64,000 nt of DNA. It comes from an uncultured Paracoccaceae bacterium. GTDB taxonomy: Bacteria > Pseudomonadota > Alphaproteobacteria > Rhodobacterales > Rhodobacteraceae. This document shows, one piece after another, positions 8,564-17,175 of the stretch. A program made the position numbers and the translations under genes. Position 1 is the first letter of the stretch, and the number at the start of each line of letters is the position of its first letter. The stretch covers positions 62,001 through 126,000 of the forward strand of contig OY288155.1 in the NCBI GenBank assembly GCA_958439195.1. The letters are read 5' to 3'. The notes below the pieces were generated by a model. It worked only from the letters and a program-made list of their open reading frames with translations, had not been told where the DNA came from and did no database searches.

Positions 8564-10227
8564 TACGGTTTTTCCTTTGCCGCAAGGGCGTTGGCGCGCA
8601 TCTGCGACAGGGTCAGACGTGGGGTGATCGCCTCGGCCGAAATGTTCAGATCCAGCACCGCCCCGGTTTTCGACGCCAGCGCGCGGGCAAAAGCGGCGGG
8701 GAAGTCGGCGGTGGTATCCACCCGTTCGGCGTGAAAGCCATAGGCACGGGCAAGCGCGCTGAAATCCGGGTTGACCAGATCAGTGGCCGACACGCGGGCG
8801 GGGTAGTTGCGTTCCTGATGCGCGCGGATGGTGCCATAGGTGCCGTTGTTCAGGATCAACACGATGGGCTGCGCGCCCGCCTGCATGGCCGTGCCAAGTT
8901 CCGGGCAATTCATCTGAAAATCGCCGTCACCCGCAAAGCAAACCACTGTGCGATCCGGGTGCGCCACCTTGGCCGCGATGGCGGCGGGCAGGCCATAGCC
9001 CATTGCGCCCGATTGCGGCGCCAGAAGGCGCGCCTTGGGGCCGAACTTGAAGAACTTGTTGGGCCAGACGGTGAAATTGCCCGCGCCATTTGTCAGGATC
9101 ACGTCATCCGGCAGCACTTCGCGCAGATGCGCGGTGACGGCGACCATATCAACGGGCGAGGGTTGGGCGGGGGCATCAAAGCTGGCCTCATAACCCGCAC
9201 GGGCGTTTTCGCGCCATGTGCCCCAAGGCCCGGAGATGGGTCGCAGCGCCGCGGCAAAAGCATTCGGCCCCGCCTGAATGCCAAGCGTGGGTTGATAGAT
9301 CTTGCCAATCTCGCGGTCCGACGGGTGGATGTGGATCAGCCGTTGCTTGGGAACCGGCACGTCTAGCAGGGTATAGGCATCTGTCGTCATCTCGCCAAAG
9401 CGGATGTTCAGGGCAAGGATCGTATCCGCCTCAAGGATCAGTTTTCGCACATGGGGTGGCATGCCGACCCCGGCTTCGCCTGCATAGACAGGGGAGTGGT
9501 TGTCGAACCGGTCTTGAAACCGGAAGGCGGCCAGCACGGGAATATCCGACGCCTCGGCAAAGGCCTGCATCGCCTGCCGTCCGGCATCGGTCCAGTTGCA
9601 GCCGCCCAGCAGGATCAGGGGGCGCTGCGCGGCCCGCAGCAGGGCCAGCGTATCCGTCATGGTGGCGGCATCAGGGCTAGGTTCGCGGATCGTGGCGGCA
9701 TGGGTCAGCGGCGGCGTGGCGGTGAGGGTGGTCAGCATATCTTCGGGCAATGCGATGACCACGGGGCCGGGACGACCAGACAGCGCGGTCATCCATGCCC
9801 TTGAAAGGATTTCGGGAATCCGGTCGACATGGGTAATTTCCACGGCCCATTTCGCCATGGTGCCAAAGACGGCGCGGTAGTCGATTTCCTGAAACGCCTC
9901 GCGCCCCTGAAGGTCGGTTCCGACTTGGCCCACGAAGATGATCATGGGCGCGGAATCCTGCATCGCGGTGTGGATACCGATGGACGCATTCGTCACCCCG
10001 GGCCCACGCGTGACCATGCAGATGCCGGGGCTGCCGGTCAGCTTGCCCCAGGCGGCGGCCATGAAGGCGGCGCCGCCTTCGTTGCGGCAAAGGGTGAAAT
10101 CAAGCTGTCCGCCCGTGTCATGCAGGGCATCCAGAACGGCAAGGTAGCTTTCCCCCGGCACGCCAAAGGCGCGGGTTGCGCCAAGGGCTACAAGCGATTG
10201 CACCAGAAGCTGGCCGCCATTCTGCAT
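8563..10227 (-). CDS. thiamine-pyrophosphate-dependent enzyme, acetolactate-synthase-like (operon gene 1)
   Basis: A 554-residue enzyme with the three domains of the POX/ALS superfamily. The N-terminal PYR domain holds the catalytic Glu in RNEGGAAFMAAAWGKLTG (about 49-66), a central DHS-like domain follows, and the C-terminal PP domain has GAMGYGLPAAIAAK and the Mg/TPP motif GDGDFQMN...NNGTYG. It is not the housekeeping ilvB: no small subunit is adjacent, and its partners are hydantoinase genes. It probably decarboxylates a 2-oxo acid or forms a C-C bond. It is the first gene of the leftward set, with AAAGGA before ATG and a palindrome just upstream. Confidence 0.87.
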   Translation of the reverse strand: MQNGGQLLVQSLVALGATRAFGVPGESYLAVLDALHDTGGQLDFTLCRNEGGAAFMAAAWGKLTGSPGICMVTRGPGVTNASIGIHTAMQDSAPMIIFVGQVGTDLQGREAFQEIDYRAVFGTMAKWAVEITHVDRIPEILSRAWMTALSGRPGPVVIALPEDMLTTLTATPPLTHAATIREPSPDAATMTDTLALLRAAQRPLILLGGCNWTDAGRQAMQAFAEASDIPVLAAFRFQDRFDNHSPVYAGEAGVGMPPHVRKLILEADTILALNIRFGEMTTDAYTLLDVPVPKQRLIHIHPSDREIGKIYQPTLGIQAGPNAFAAALRPISGPWGTWRENARAGYEASFDAPAQPSPVDMVAVTAHLREVLPDDVILTNGAGNFTVWPNKFFKFGPKARLLAPQSGAMGYGLPAAIAAKVAHPDRTVVCFAGDGDFQMNCPELGTAMQAGAQPIVLILNNGTYGTIRAHQERNYPARVSATDLVNPDFSALARAYGFHAERVDTTADFPAAFARALASKTGAVLDLNISAEAITPRLTLSQMRANALAAKEKP

Positions 10228-10239
10228 CGGGCATTCCTT

Positions 10240-10263
10240 TCACGACGCGTGAGTCTGTCGTGA
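10240..10263. promoter_or_regulatory. perfect inverted repeat upstream of the TPP/hydantoinase operon, operator candidate
   Basis: TCACGAC and GTCGTGA are exact reverse complements separated by 10 bases. The element lies 13-36 bases before the ATG of the first operon gene (start at 10227), between the coding start and any promoter. Size and spacing fit a dimeric regulator site. The operon's own LysR protein or a GntR-type repressor could bind; LysR sites usually contain T-N11-A, which this does not obviously show. Confidence 0.5.
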
Positions 10264-10310
10264 CAAGCATGCCCGCAATAGGGGCCAAGGAAAACCAAGT
10301 TCGGCGGGCA

Positions 10311-10333
10311 ATCGGCAAGTTTACCTTGCCGAT
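10311..10333 (-). terminator. nrdJ: hairpin after nrdJ, possible terminator
   Basis: ATCGGCAAG and CTTGCCGAT form a perfect 9-bp stem with a 5-base loop, 8 bases beyond the nrdJ stop codon. There is no T-run on the leftward strand after it, so it may act as an RNA 3'-end stabiliser or a weak terminator. Confidence 0.4.
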
Positions 10334-10340
10334 CAGTCCG

Positions 10341-12626
10341 TCATCCGCATTTGGAGTAGCCACAAGAAGCGCAGGTCATGCAGCCTTCGACCATCCGCAT
10401 TTCAAAACTGCCGCAGGACGAACAGGATTTTCCGCGCGGGGTGCCGAGGGCCACCACCTGTGCCTGCGGGTCGGATTTCAGGCCCAGGCCTTCTCCTTCG
10501 ATAAAGCCGATGTCGATCAGGTGGCGTTCGATCACGCCGCCGATGGCGGCGAGGATGGAGGGGATATAGCGTCCCTCCATCCAGGCACCGCCGCGCGGGT
10601 CGAAGACGGCTTTCAGTTCCTCGACCACGAAAGAGATGTCGCCGCCGCGCCGGAAGACGGCGCTGATCATGCGGGTCAGGGCGACGGTCCAGGCGAAGTG
10701 TTCCATGTTCTTGGAGTTGATGAACACTTCGAACGGGCGGCGGTGGCCGGCGATGATGATGTCGTTGATGGTGATGTAGAGAGCGTGTTCGCTGCCCGGC
10801 CATTTCAGTTTGTAGGTCGCGCCTTCCAGCGCGGCGGGGCGGTCGAGCGGTTCGGAGAGATAGACCACTTCGGCCCCGTCTTGGGCGGCATGTGCGGTGG
10901 CGGGGGCCTCGGACGGGGTTTTCTCAGACGACTCGGAAACCGTCAGGACAGAGCCTGTCACGTCATTGGGGCGGTAGGTGGTGCAGCCTTTGCAGCCTTG
11001 GTCCCAGGCGGCCATGTAGACATCCTGAAAATCCTGAAAGCTGATATCTTCCGGGCAGTTGATGGTCTTCGAGATAGACGAATCCACCCATTTCTGCGCC
11101 GCCGCCTGCATGCGGACGTGGTCCAGAGGCGGCAGGGTTTGGGCGTTGACAAAGTAGTCGGGCAGGGGGGCGTCGCCATGCATATCGCGCCAGAGGCGGA
11201 CGGCGTAATCGACGACCTCTTCTTCCGTGCGCGAGCCGTCTTTTTGCAGCACCTTGCGGGTGTAGGCATAGGCGAAAACGGGTTCGATGCCCGAAGAAAC
11301 GTTGCCCGCATAAAGGCTTATGGTGCCGGTTGGGGCGATGGAGGTGAGGAGCGCGTTGCGGATGCCCTTGGCGCGGATGGCGGTTTTCACGTCATCCGGC
11401 ATATGGGCCAGCGCGCCGGAGGCGAGGAATTTGTCGGCGTCGAACAAGGGGAATGCGCCCTTTTCCGCCGCCAGATCGGCAGAGGCCAGATAGGCGGCGC
11501 GGGCGATGGCCTGCATCCAGGCATCGGTGATTTCCGCCGCCTTTTCAGAGCCATAGCGCAACCCAACCATCAGAAGCGCATCCGCCAGCCCGGTGACGCC
11601 AAGGCCGATGCGGCGCTTTGCCTGCGCCTCGGCGGCCTGTTGCGGCAGGGGGAAGCGGCTGGCATCTACGACGTTATCCATCATCCGCACGGCGGTGCGG
11701 ACGAGGTGATCGAGCGCGGGCAGGTCGAGGGCGGCGTCTTTGGTAAACGCGCCGTTAACCAGTTTGGCGAGGTTGATCGAGCCAAGGAGGCACGCGCCAT
11801 AGGGCGGCAGGGGCTGTTCACCACACGGGTTGGTGGCGGCGATGGTTTCGCAATAGGCGAGGTTGTTCATCGCATTGATGCGGTCGATGAAGATGACGCC
11901 GGGTTCGGCGAAATCGAAGGTATTGCGCATGATCCGGTTCCACAGATCGCGCGCCTGAAGGGTTTTGTAGACCTTGCCGTCGAACACGAGTTCCCATGGA
12001 CCATCGGCCTTGACCGCCGCCATGAAGGGATCGGTGATTAGCACGGAAAGGTTGAACATGCGTAAACGGGCGGGGTCTTTCTTCGCCTCGATGAATTGTT
12101 CGATATCGGGGTGGTCGCAGCGCATGGTGGCCATCATCGCGCCCCGGCGGCTGCCGGCCGACATGATGGTGCGGCACATCGCATCCCAGACATCCATGAA
12201 GGACAGCGGGCCGGAGGCATCGGCGGCGACGCCCTTCACCTCGGCCCCGCGGGGGCGGATGGTGCTGAAATCATAGCCGATTCCGCCGCCTTGCTGCATG
12301 GTGAGGGCCGCTTCTTTCAGCCCGTCAAAGATGCCGCCCATGTTGTCGGGGATGGTGCCCATGACAAAGCAGTTGAACAGGGTGACGCTGCGCCCGGTGC
12401 CCGCGCCTGCGGTGATGCGGCCTGCGGGGAGGAATTTGAAATCCTCCAACGCTTTGTAAAATTCGCCTTCCCAATGGGCGGGATCGGCTTCCACCTCGGC
12501 CAAGGCGCGGGCGATGCGGCGCCATGTGTCTTCGATCGAGCCGTCGATCGGGGTGCCGTCCGCTTCCTTAAGGCGATACTTCATGTCCCAGATCTGCTCG
12601 GCGATGGGGGCAGCGAATCGGGACAT
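10341..12626 (-). CDS. nrdJ: adenosylcobalamin-dependent (class II) ribonucleotide reductase
   Basis: A 761-residue class II reductase, making deoxyribonucleotides with a B12-derived radical. TLFNCFVMG (Cys86) supplies the first redox cysteine; NPCGEQ at 266-271 holds the active-site Asn, thiyl Cys and Glu; GCKGCTTYRPN and a C-terminal CSSCG...CASCGYSKCG cluster provide the metal-binding or re-reducing cysteines. I chose ATG at 12626 (MSRFAAPIAEQIW); a longer frame adds 18 unlike residues. No B12 riboswitch fits in the short divergent gap to the next gene. It is transcribed alone. Confidence 0.93.
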   Translation of the reverse strand: MSRFAAPIAEQIWDMKYRLKEADGTPIDGSIEDTWRRIARALAEVEADPAHWEGEFYKALEDFKFLPAGRITAGAGTGRSVTLFNCFVMGTIPDNMGGIFDGLKEAALTMQQGGGIGYDFSTIRPRGAEVKGVAADASGPLSFMDVWDAMCRTIMSAGSRRGAMMATMRCDHPDIEQFIEAKKDPARLRMFNLSVLITDPFMAAVKADGPWELVFDGKVYKTLQARDLWNRIMRNTFDFAEPGVIFIDRINAMNNLAYCETIAATNPCGEQPLPPYGACLLGSINLAKLVNGAFTKDAALDLPALDHLVRTAVRMMDNVVDASRFPLPQQAAEAQAKRRIGLGVTGLADALLMVGLRYGSEKAAEITDAWMQAIARAAYLASADLAAEKGAFPLFDADKFLASGALAHMPDDVKTAIRAKGIRNALLTSIAPTGTISLYAGNVSSGIEPVFAYAYTRKVLQKDGSRTEEEVVDYAVRLWRDMHGDAPLPDYFVNAQTLPPLDHVRMQAAAQKWVDSSISKTINCPEDISFQDFQDVYMAAWDQGCKGCTTYRPNDVTGSVLTVSESSEKTPSEAPATAHAAQDGAEVVYLSEPLDRPAALEGATYKLKWPGSEHALYITINDIIIAGHRRPFEVFINSKNMEHFAWTVALTRMISAVFRRGGDISFVVEELKAVFDPRGGAWMEGRYIPSILAAIGGVIERHLIDIGFIEGEGLGLKSDPQAQVVALGTPRGKSCSSCGSFEMRMVEGCMTCASCGYSKCG

Positions 12627-12753
12627 GCGATTTTCCTTGGTTTTGCGGTCATTTTTGCGGAAAGCACAAGATAGGCGCATTGGGCTGTGCGGTCAAACTC
12701 TTGCGGAGGCTTTCTATCGGCCTACTGTTGGCACGGGTTGGTTCGGGGGAATC

Positions 12754-13182
12754 GTGGCGCACATTAACATTCTGAAGCTTTGCGTTGGCGCGGACAGTGT
12801 CGAGGATCTGACCGATTGGCAGGAAAGCCAGCGGCATCGCTGGCCTGCGGGGCGGGCGGTGCATGTGACGCGGATGTGGCCCAAGCGCGAGGCAGAGGTG
12901 CTGGCGGGCGGGTCGCTCTATTGGGTGATCAAGGGCGTCATTCTGGCGCGGCAACGTATTGTGGCGCTTGAGAAAGTGGAAGGCGCAGACGGGATTTTAC
13001 GCTGTGCGCTGGTGCTGGATGCCGAGGTGATCCGCACCGAGGCGGCGCAAAGGCGACCCTTTCAGGGATGGCGCTATCTGGACCCGGCGGAGAGCCCGCG
13101 CGACCTGCCCAAGGGGCGGGCACGGGAAGAGGCGCTGCCGCCCGAACTGGCGCAGGCGCTGGCGGAGATCGGGCTGCGTTAA
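12754..13182 (+). CDS. DUF1489 family protein
   Basis: A 142-residue protein starting at GTG 12754, with GGGGGA five bases upstream. The opening INILKLCVGADSVEDLTDWQ is the hallmark I remember for DUF1489 (alphaproteobacterial, function unknown). No signal peptide or membrane segment is evident. It is divergent from nrdJ with a 127-base gap, so the two may share a control region. A longer frame running back into nrdJ is a shadow. Confidence 0.8.
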   Translation: MAHINILKLCVGADSVEDLTDWQESQRHRWPAGRAVHVTRMWPKREAEVLAGGSLYWVIKGVILARQRIVALEKVEGADGILRCALVLDAEVIRTEAAQRRPFQGWRYLDPAESPRDLPKGRAREEALPPELAQALAEIGLR

Positions 13183-13340
13183 GGTTAACGCCCGCGCGTT
13201 AAGGATACCGGAAAACGGCGTTAACCATCGCCCTATCGGTGGCAGCAACCTGTGCAGCACGGCAGTGCAGCAAAGTGTCTGCACGCAGCGAACGGTGGTG
13301 TTCGGGCCGATTAACCATCCGCTGCGCGCGTTAACCATGA
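13179..13340. promoter_or_regulatory. cluster of TTAA/TTAACCAT sites, possible CtrA half-sites
   Basis: The gap between DUF1489 and the small secreted gene holds TTAACCAT three times (13221, 13311, 13331) plus TTAA at 13179, 13185 and 13199, in DNA of high GC. TTAACCAT is a known half-site of the alphaproteobacterial cell-cycle regulator CtrA. No perfect TTAA-N7-TTAA full site is present, so this is a candidate only. Confidence 0.4.
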
Positions 13341-13385
13341 CTGTTCTGATGCGATTGATCAGAAAATCTTGGCTTTGATCGGGGG

Positions 13386-13736
13386 TCAGTAGTTGTTGAC
13401 GTTGCCGGGGATCAGGGTTCCGGTGCCGTCATCCTTGCCGTCTTTCACCCAGGTGACGGTTTCCCCATCCAGACGGACGGACCAGCAGTTCGCCCCTTCG
13501 CCATAGTTGAAGCACATCTGATCCGCCTCGACCGCCCAGGTGCCGGTATAGCCGTCACCCCGGATGGTGCCGTCGGCGGCATAGAATTCGGTGTAGGCGC
13601 CGGATTCGACCATCGAGCCTTGGACCGTCTTGTCGGCGATGGCGGCCTTGATGGCGTCGCCAGTGGCGAGATCCTGGGCAAAGGCGAAGGCGGGGACGGC
13701 GAGGAAGAGGGAGGCGAGGCTGGCGCGAAGATACAT
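13386..13736 (-). CDS. small secreted protein of unknown function
   Basis: A 116-residue protein. MYLRASLASLFLAVPAFAFAQD is a clear signal peptide with cleavage after AFA or AQ. The mature part has two Cys (MCFNYGEGANCW), several Gly-Thr/Trp beta-type strands (GDGYTGTWAVEADQM, GETVTWVKDG) and ends NVNNY, suggesting a small beta-rich periplasmic domain. I chose ATG at 13736 because it puts the signal peptide at the N terminus. I do not recognise a named function. Confidence 0.75.
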   Translation of the reverse strand: MYLRASLASLFLAVPAFAFAQDLATGDAIKAAIADKTVQGSMVESGAYTEFYAADGTIRGDGYTGTWAVEADQMCFNYGEGANCWSVRLDGETVTWVKDGKDDGTGTLIPGNVNNY

Positions 13737-13802
13737 GTGGGGTTTCCCTTTTGTTAACCGAAAAGGGAGGTAGCGCCGGGGATGGGGCGTCAAGGTGTCG
13801 CG

Positions 13803-14507
13803 TCAGGGCGTAGGGGCGGGCAATCCGAGGCGGGTGGTCAGGGCGGCCAGCGTGTCGCGGGTTTGTTGTGACCAGTCGGCGCTGCGGGCGAGGTAGAGCA
13901 TCGCCTGTGATTGGTGGATCAGCGCGTCGGACAGCACCTTGAGGTGGTTCGCGCGCAGGGTTTCACCGGTCGAGGTGATGTCGGCAATCGCCTCGGCCGT
14001 GAGGTTCTTGACGGTGCCTTCGGTGGCGCCCTGACTGTCGACAAGCTGGTAATCCGCCACGCCGTGACGGGTGAGGAAATCGCGCACGAGGCGGTGATAT
14101 TTGGTGGCGATGCGCAGGCGGTGGCCATGCGCGGCGCGGAAGGCGGCGGCGGCGGCGTCCAGGTCATCCAGCGTGTCGACGTCGATCCAGGTGACGGGGA
14201 CGGCGATGATCAGGTCGGCATGACCAAAGCCCAGGGGGGACAGTTCGGTCACCTGCGCGGGCCAATCGGCCAGCTTGTCGCGCACAAGGTCGGACCCGGT
14301 GACGCCGAGGTGGATGCGGCCTGCGGAAAGCTCGCGCGGGATTTCACCGGCGGAGAGGAGGACGAGTTCGATGCCGTCGATGCCTTCGACCGCGCCGGAA
14401 TATTCGCGGTCATTCCCGGTCTGGCGCATGGTGATGCCACGGCTGCCGAACCAGTCAAAGGTTTTCTCCATCAGCCGGCCTTTGGAGGGGACGCCGATCT
14501 TCAGCAT
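13803..14507 (-). CDS. hisG: ATP phosphoribosyltransferase, short catalytic form
   Basis: A 234-residue HisG, first step of histidine synthesis (ATP + PRPP). MLKIGVPSKGRLMEKT is the classical start; GVTGSDLV near 88 and the PRPP loop DSQGATEGTVKNL near 158 are visible. It lacks the about 80-residue C-terminal regulatory domain, so it is the short form that needs HisZ, encoded directly upstream. The stop of hisZ and the ATG of hisG share one base (TGATG at 14505-14509). Confidence 0.94.
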   Translation of the reverse strand: MLKIGVPSKGRLMEKTFDWFGSRGITMRQTGNDREYSGAVEGIDGIELVLLSAGEIPRELSAGRIHLGVTGSDLVRDKLADWPAQVTELSPLGFGHADLIIAVPVTWIDVDTLDDLDAAAAAFRAAHGHRLRIATKYHRLVRDFLTRHGVADYQLVDSQGATEGTVKNLTAEAIADITSTGETLRANHLKVLSDALIHQSQAMLYLARSADWSQQTRDTLAALTTRLGLPAPTP

Positions 14508-15607
14508 CAGATCACCCCTTTCAGACGGGCGACGAGGCCGGGGCGGATGACGCCGCCCACGGCGGGGATGGACCGGCCCTGGCCCAGCACGGCGGTCAGC
14601 GCGTCGTAGCGGCCACCGGAGGCGACGGGGGGAAGGGCGGGGTCGGCGGCGTGGAACGAAAAGACGAAGCCGTCGTAATATTCAAGGGAGGTGCGGCCAT
14701 GACTGGCCTCGAACGGCAGGGTGGCCGTGTCGATTCCCAGCGCGTCCAGCGCGTCAAGCCGGGTGGCGAAACGGTTCACCGCCGGGGCGATGGCGGGCAG
14801 CATGGGGGTGATGCCGCGCAGGTGGCCCAGTGCGGCGCGGGCGGGGGCCTGAAGCGACAGGAGGTCGTAGAGAAGGGCGGCTTCCGGTGCCGCGATGGGG
14901 GCGGTGGCGGCGTCGTCGATCAGGGCGCGGGCGCGGGCGGCGATGTCGGCGGGGCTGCGCAGGCCGACATGGGTGCCTGCGGCGGTGATCAGCGCCTCGG
15001 GCGTGTCTTGTTGCAGGTGTTCCAGCAGGGCGGCGCGGGCAGCGGGCAGGGGCGCGCGGCCGGAGAAGCGGTCGAGCAGGGCGCGAAAGCGGTTGGGGCG
15101 CCAGATGTGGCGCAGGAGCGCCGCCTTGCGCCGGTCAGAGGTAGAGAGGCCGCGCACGGCGGCCATCAGGATGCCGATGTCACCTGTGGCGGCGCGCAAG
15201 GAGAGTGGTGCAAGCAGGCGGGAGAACAGCGCAAAGACCTGCGCATCGGCCTGTTCGGGCGCGGCGCGGTCAAAGAGTTCAAAGCCCACTTGCAGGTATT
15301 CGCTGGCGCGGGGGCCGGGGGTATCCTGTTTGCGGAACACCTCGCCCATATAGCAGTAGCGGGCGGGGTCTGCGCCGTGGGCCATATGGGCCTGCACCAC
15401 GGGCAGGGTGAAATCGGGGCGCAGCATCATTTCGCCGCGCAGGGGATCGGCGGTCACATAGGCGCGGGCGCGGATGTCTTCGCCGTAAAGGTCCAGCAGC
15501 GTTTCCGATGGTTGCAGGATGTCCGCCTCGACCGGTTGCGCGCCCGCATGGCGGAAGGCGGCGAACAGGGTTTCGGCCTCTTGGCGGATGGCGGCCTTAT
15601 TGGTCAT
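14507..15607 (-). CDS. hisZ: ATP phosphoribosyltransferase regulatory subunit
   Basis: A 366-residue paralogue of histidyl-tRNA synthetase lacking the anticodon-binding domain. It keeps motif 2-like RPDFTLPVVQAHM and YCYMGEVFRKQD...ASEYLQVGFELFD. HisZ forms a complex with short HisG and confers histidine feedback. Start ATG 15607 overlaps the hisS stop (ATGA at 15604-15607); a 25-residue upstream extension lies inside hisS and is rejected. Confidence 0.92.
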   Translation of the reverse strand: MTNKAAIRQEAETLFAAFRHAGAQPVEADILQPSETLLDLYGEDIRARAYVTADPLRGEMMLRPDFTLPVVQAHMAHGADPARYCYMGEVFRKQDTPGPRASEYLQVGFELFDRAAPEQADAQVFALFSRLLAPLSLRAATGDIGILMAAVRGLSTSDRRKAALLRHIWRPNRFRALLDRFSGRAPLPAARAALLEHLQQDTPEALITAAGTHVGLRSPADIAARARALIDDAATAPIAAPEAALLYDLLSLQAPARAALGHLRGITPMLPAIAPAVNRFATRLDALDALGIDTATLPFEASHGRTSLEYYDGFVFSFHAADPALPPVASGGRYDALTAVLGQGRSIPAVGGVIRPGLVARLKGVI

Positions 15608-17103
15608 GGGGCCAGCATCTTGCGGACCTGCGCCACCAGATCGGCGCGGGGGATTTCGACCTGGGCGGGGCGATCCTTCCATTCCTCCAACGTCGCATTC
15701 TGGGCGATCTGTGCGCCGAGGATGAGGTCTTTGAGGATGACGGTGCCTTTGTCGGCCTCATTCCCGCCCTGGATCACGGCGATGGGGGATTGGCGTTTGT
15801 CGGCGTATTTGAGTTGGTTGCCGAAGTTTTTTGGGTTGCCGAGGTATACCTCGGCCCGGATGCCCGCGTTGCGCAGGTCGGCCACCATCGCCATGTAATC
15901 GGCCATGCGGTCGCGGTCCATCACGGTGACGACGACGGGGCCGGTGGTGTTGGCGGTGCTGCGGCCCTTGGCTTGCAAGGCGGCAAGGAGGCGGTCCACG
16001 CCGATGGAGACGCCGGTGGCGGGGACGGATTGGCCGGTGAAGCGTTTCACAAGGTCATCATAGCGCCCGCCGCCCGCGACAGAGCCAAAGCTGCGCTTGC
16101 GGCCTTTTTCGTCGAGGATTTCAAAGGTCAGTTCGGCCTCGAATACGGGGCCGGTGTAATAGCCAAGGCCGCGCACGACGCCGGGGTCGATGAGGATGCG
16201 GTCGGGGCCGTAGCCTTGGCGATCGAGCAGGTCGGCGATGGTTTCCAACTCGTCCACGCCTTCGGTGCCGATGGTTGAGGGGCCGACGAGTTCGCGCAGG
16301 CGGGCGGTGGTTTCCGCCCCTGTGGCGCGGCGGGCGGCCATGAAGGCCATGACAACCTCGGCCTGTTCGGCGCCTAGCCCCGCGCCTTTGGTGAAATCGC
16401 CAGACTCGTCCTTGCGGCCTTCGCCCAGCAGGGCGCGGACGCCTGCGTCACCCAGACGGTCGATCTTGTCGATGGCACGCAGGACGATGCCGCGTTCGGG
16501 GCTGAAGCGGTCGGGATCGGACGGGTCGAGGACGCCCGCCACCTCCATCACGCCGTTCAGAACCTTGCGGTTGTTCACGCGCACCACATAGTCGCCGCGC
16601 GGGATGCCGACGGTTTCAAGGGCGTCCGACAGCATGGCGCAAATTTCGGCATCTGCCGCCACAGAGGGTGCGCCCACGGTATCGGCATCGCATTGGTAGA
16701 ATTGGCGAAAGCGGCCCGGCCCCGGCTTTTCGTTGCGCCAGACCGGACCCATTGCATAGCGGCGATAGGGCGAGGGCAGGTCATTGCGGTATTGGGCGGC
16801 GACGCGGGCCAAGGGGGCGGTCAGGTCATAACGCAGGGCGAGCCAGTCCTGATCATCCTCTTGCCAGGCGAACACACCTTCATTCGGGCGATCGACATCG
16901 GGCAGGAATTTTCCCAAAGCCTCGACCGTTTCAACCGCGCTGGTTTCCAGCGGGTCAAAGCCGTAGCGATGATAGACCTCGGCCACCTTGTCGAGCATCG
17001 CCTTGCGTTCGGTAACCTCGGCACCGAAATAGTCGCGGAACCCTTTGGGGGTTTCGGCGCGGGGGCGGTGGGTTTTCGGCGCGGTGGATTTGTCCTGTGG
17101 CAT
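15604..17103 (-). CDS. hisS: histidine--tRNA ligase
   Basis: A 499-residue class II aminoacyl-tRNA synthetase. Motif 1 region ETPKGFRDYFG near 20-30, RYDLTAPLARVAAQY near 98-112, motif 2 GPVWRNEKPGPGRFRQFYQCDADTVG near 125-150, the histidine motif GLGYYTGPVFEAEL near 318, and motif 3 GVSIGVDRLLAAL near 400. First gene of hisS-hisZ-hisG, so tRNA charging and the first biosynthetic step are co-expressed. ATG 17103 was chosen over an upstream frame that overlaps slyX. Confidence 0.95.
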   Translation of the reverse strand: MPQDKSTAPKTHRPRAETPKGFRDYFGAEVTERKAMLDKVAEVYHRYGFDPLETSAVETVEALGKFLPDVDRPNEGVFAWQEDDQDWLALRYDLTAPLARVAAQYRNDLPSPYRRYAMGPVWRNEKPGPGRFRQFYQCDADTVGAPSVAADAEICAMLSDALETVGIPRGDYVVRVNNRKVLNGVMEVAGVLDPSDPDRFSPERGIVLRAIDKIDRLGDAGVRALLGEGRKDESGDFTKGAGLGAEQAEVVMAFMAARRATGAETTARLRELVGPSTIGTEGVDELETIADLLDRQGYGPDRILIDPGVVRGLGYYTGPVFEAELTFEILDEKGRKRSFGSVAGGGRYDDLVKRFTGQSVPATGVSIGVDRLLAALQAKGRSTANTTGPVVVTVMDRDRMADYMAMVADLRNAGIRAEVYLGNPKNFGNQLKYADKRQSPIAVIQGGNEADKGTVILKDLILGAQIAQNATLEEWKDRPAQVEIPRADLVAQVRKMLAP

Positions 17104-17175
17104 GGTCGGACCTTCGCTTTTTGTCGGGGTCCGTGTATCGGAAGGGCGCAGGGGCGGCAAGCGGCGGAGGGCGGA

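Noticed and set aside
8563..10227. Housekeeping acetolactate synthase ilvB
   Set aside because: No ilvH beside it, and it heads the hydantoinase operon; family similarity alone does not make it IlvB.
391..10227. Creatinine/N-methylhydantoin pathway
   Set aside because: HyuAB plus a sarcosine-oxidase-like protein fits in part, but creatinine deiminase and N-carbamoylsarcosine amidohydrolase are absent and the TPP enzyme and SDRs are unexplained.
10176..12041. 621-codon rightward open frame over nrdJ
   Set aside because: Gly/His/Arg-rich shadow of a full-length class II ribonucleotide reductase on the other strand.
12627..12753. B12 riboswitch upstream of nrdJ
   Set aside because: The gap is only 127 bases and shared with a divergent gene; no cobalamin-box-like sequence was recognised.
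13179..13340. Replication origin or DnaA-box cluster
   Set aside because: The repeats are TTAACCAT, not TTATCCACA-type DnaA boxes, and no origin genes are near.
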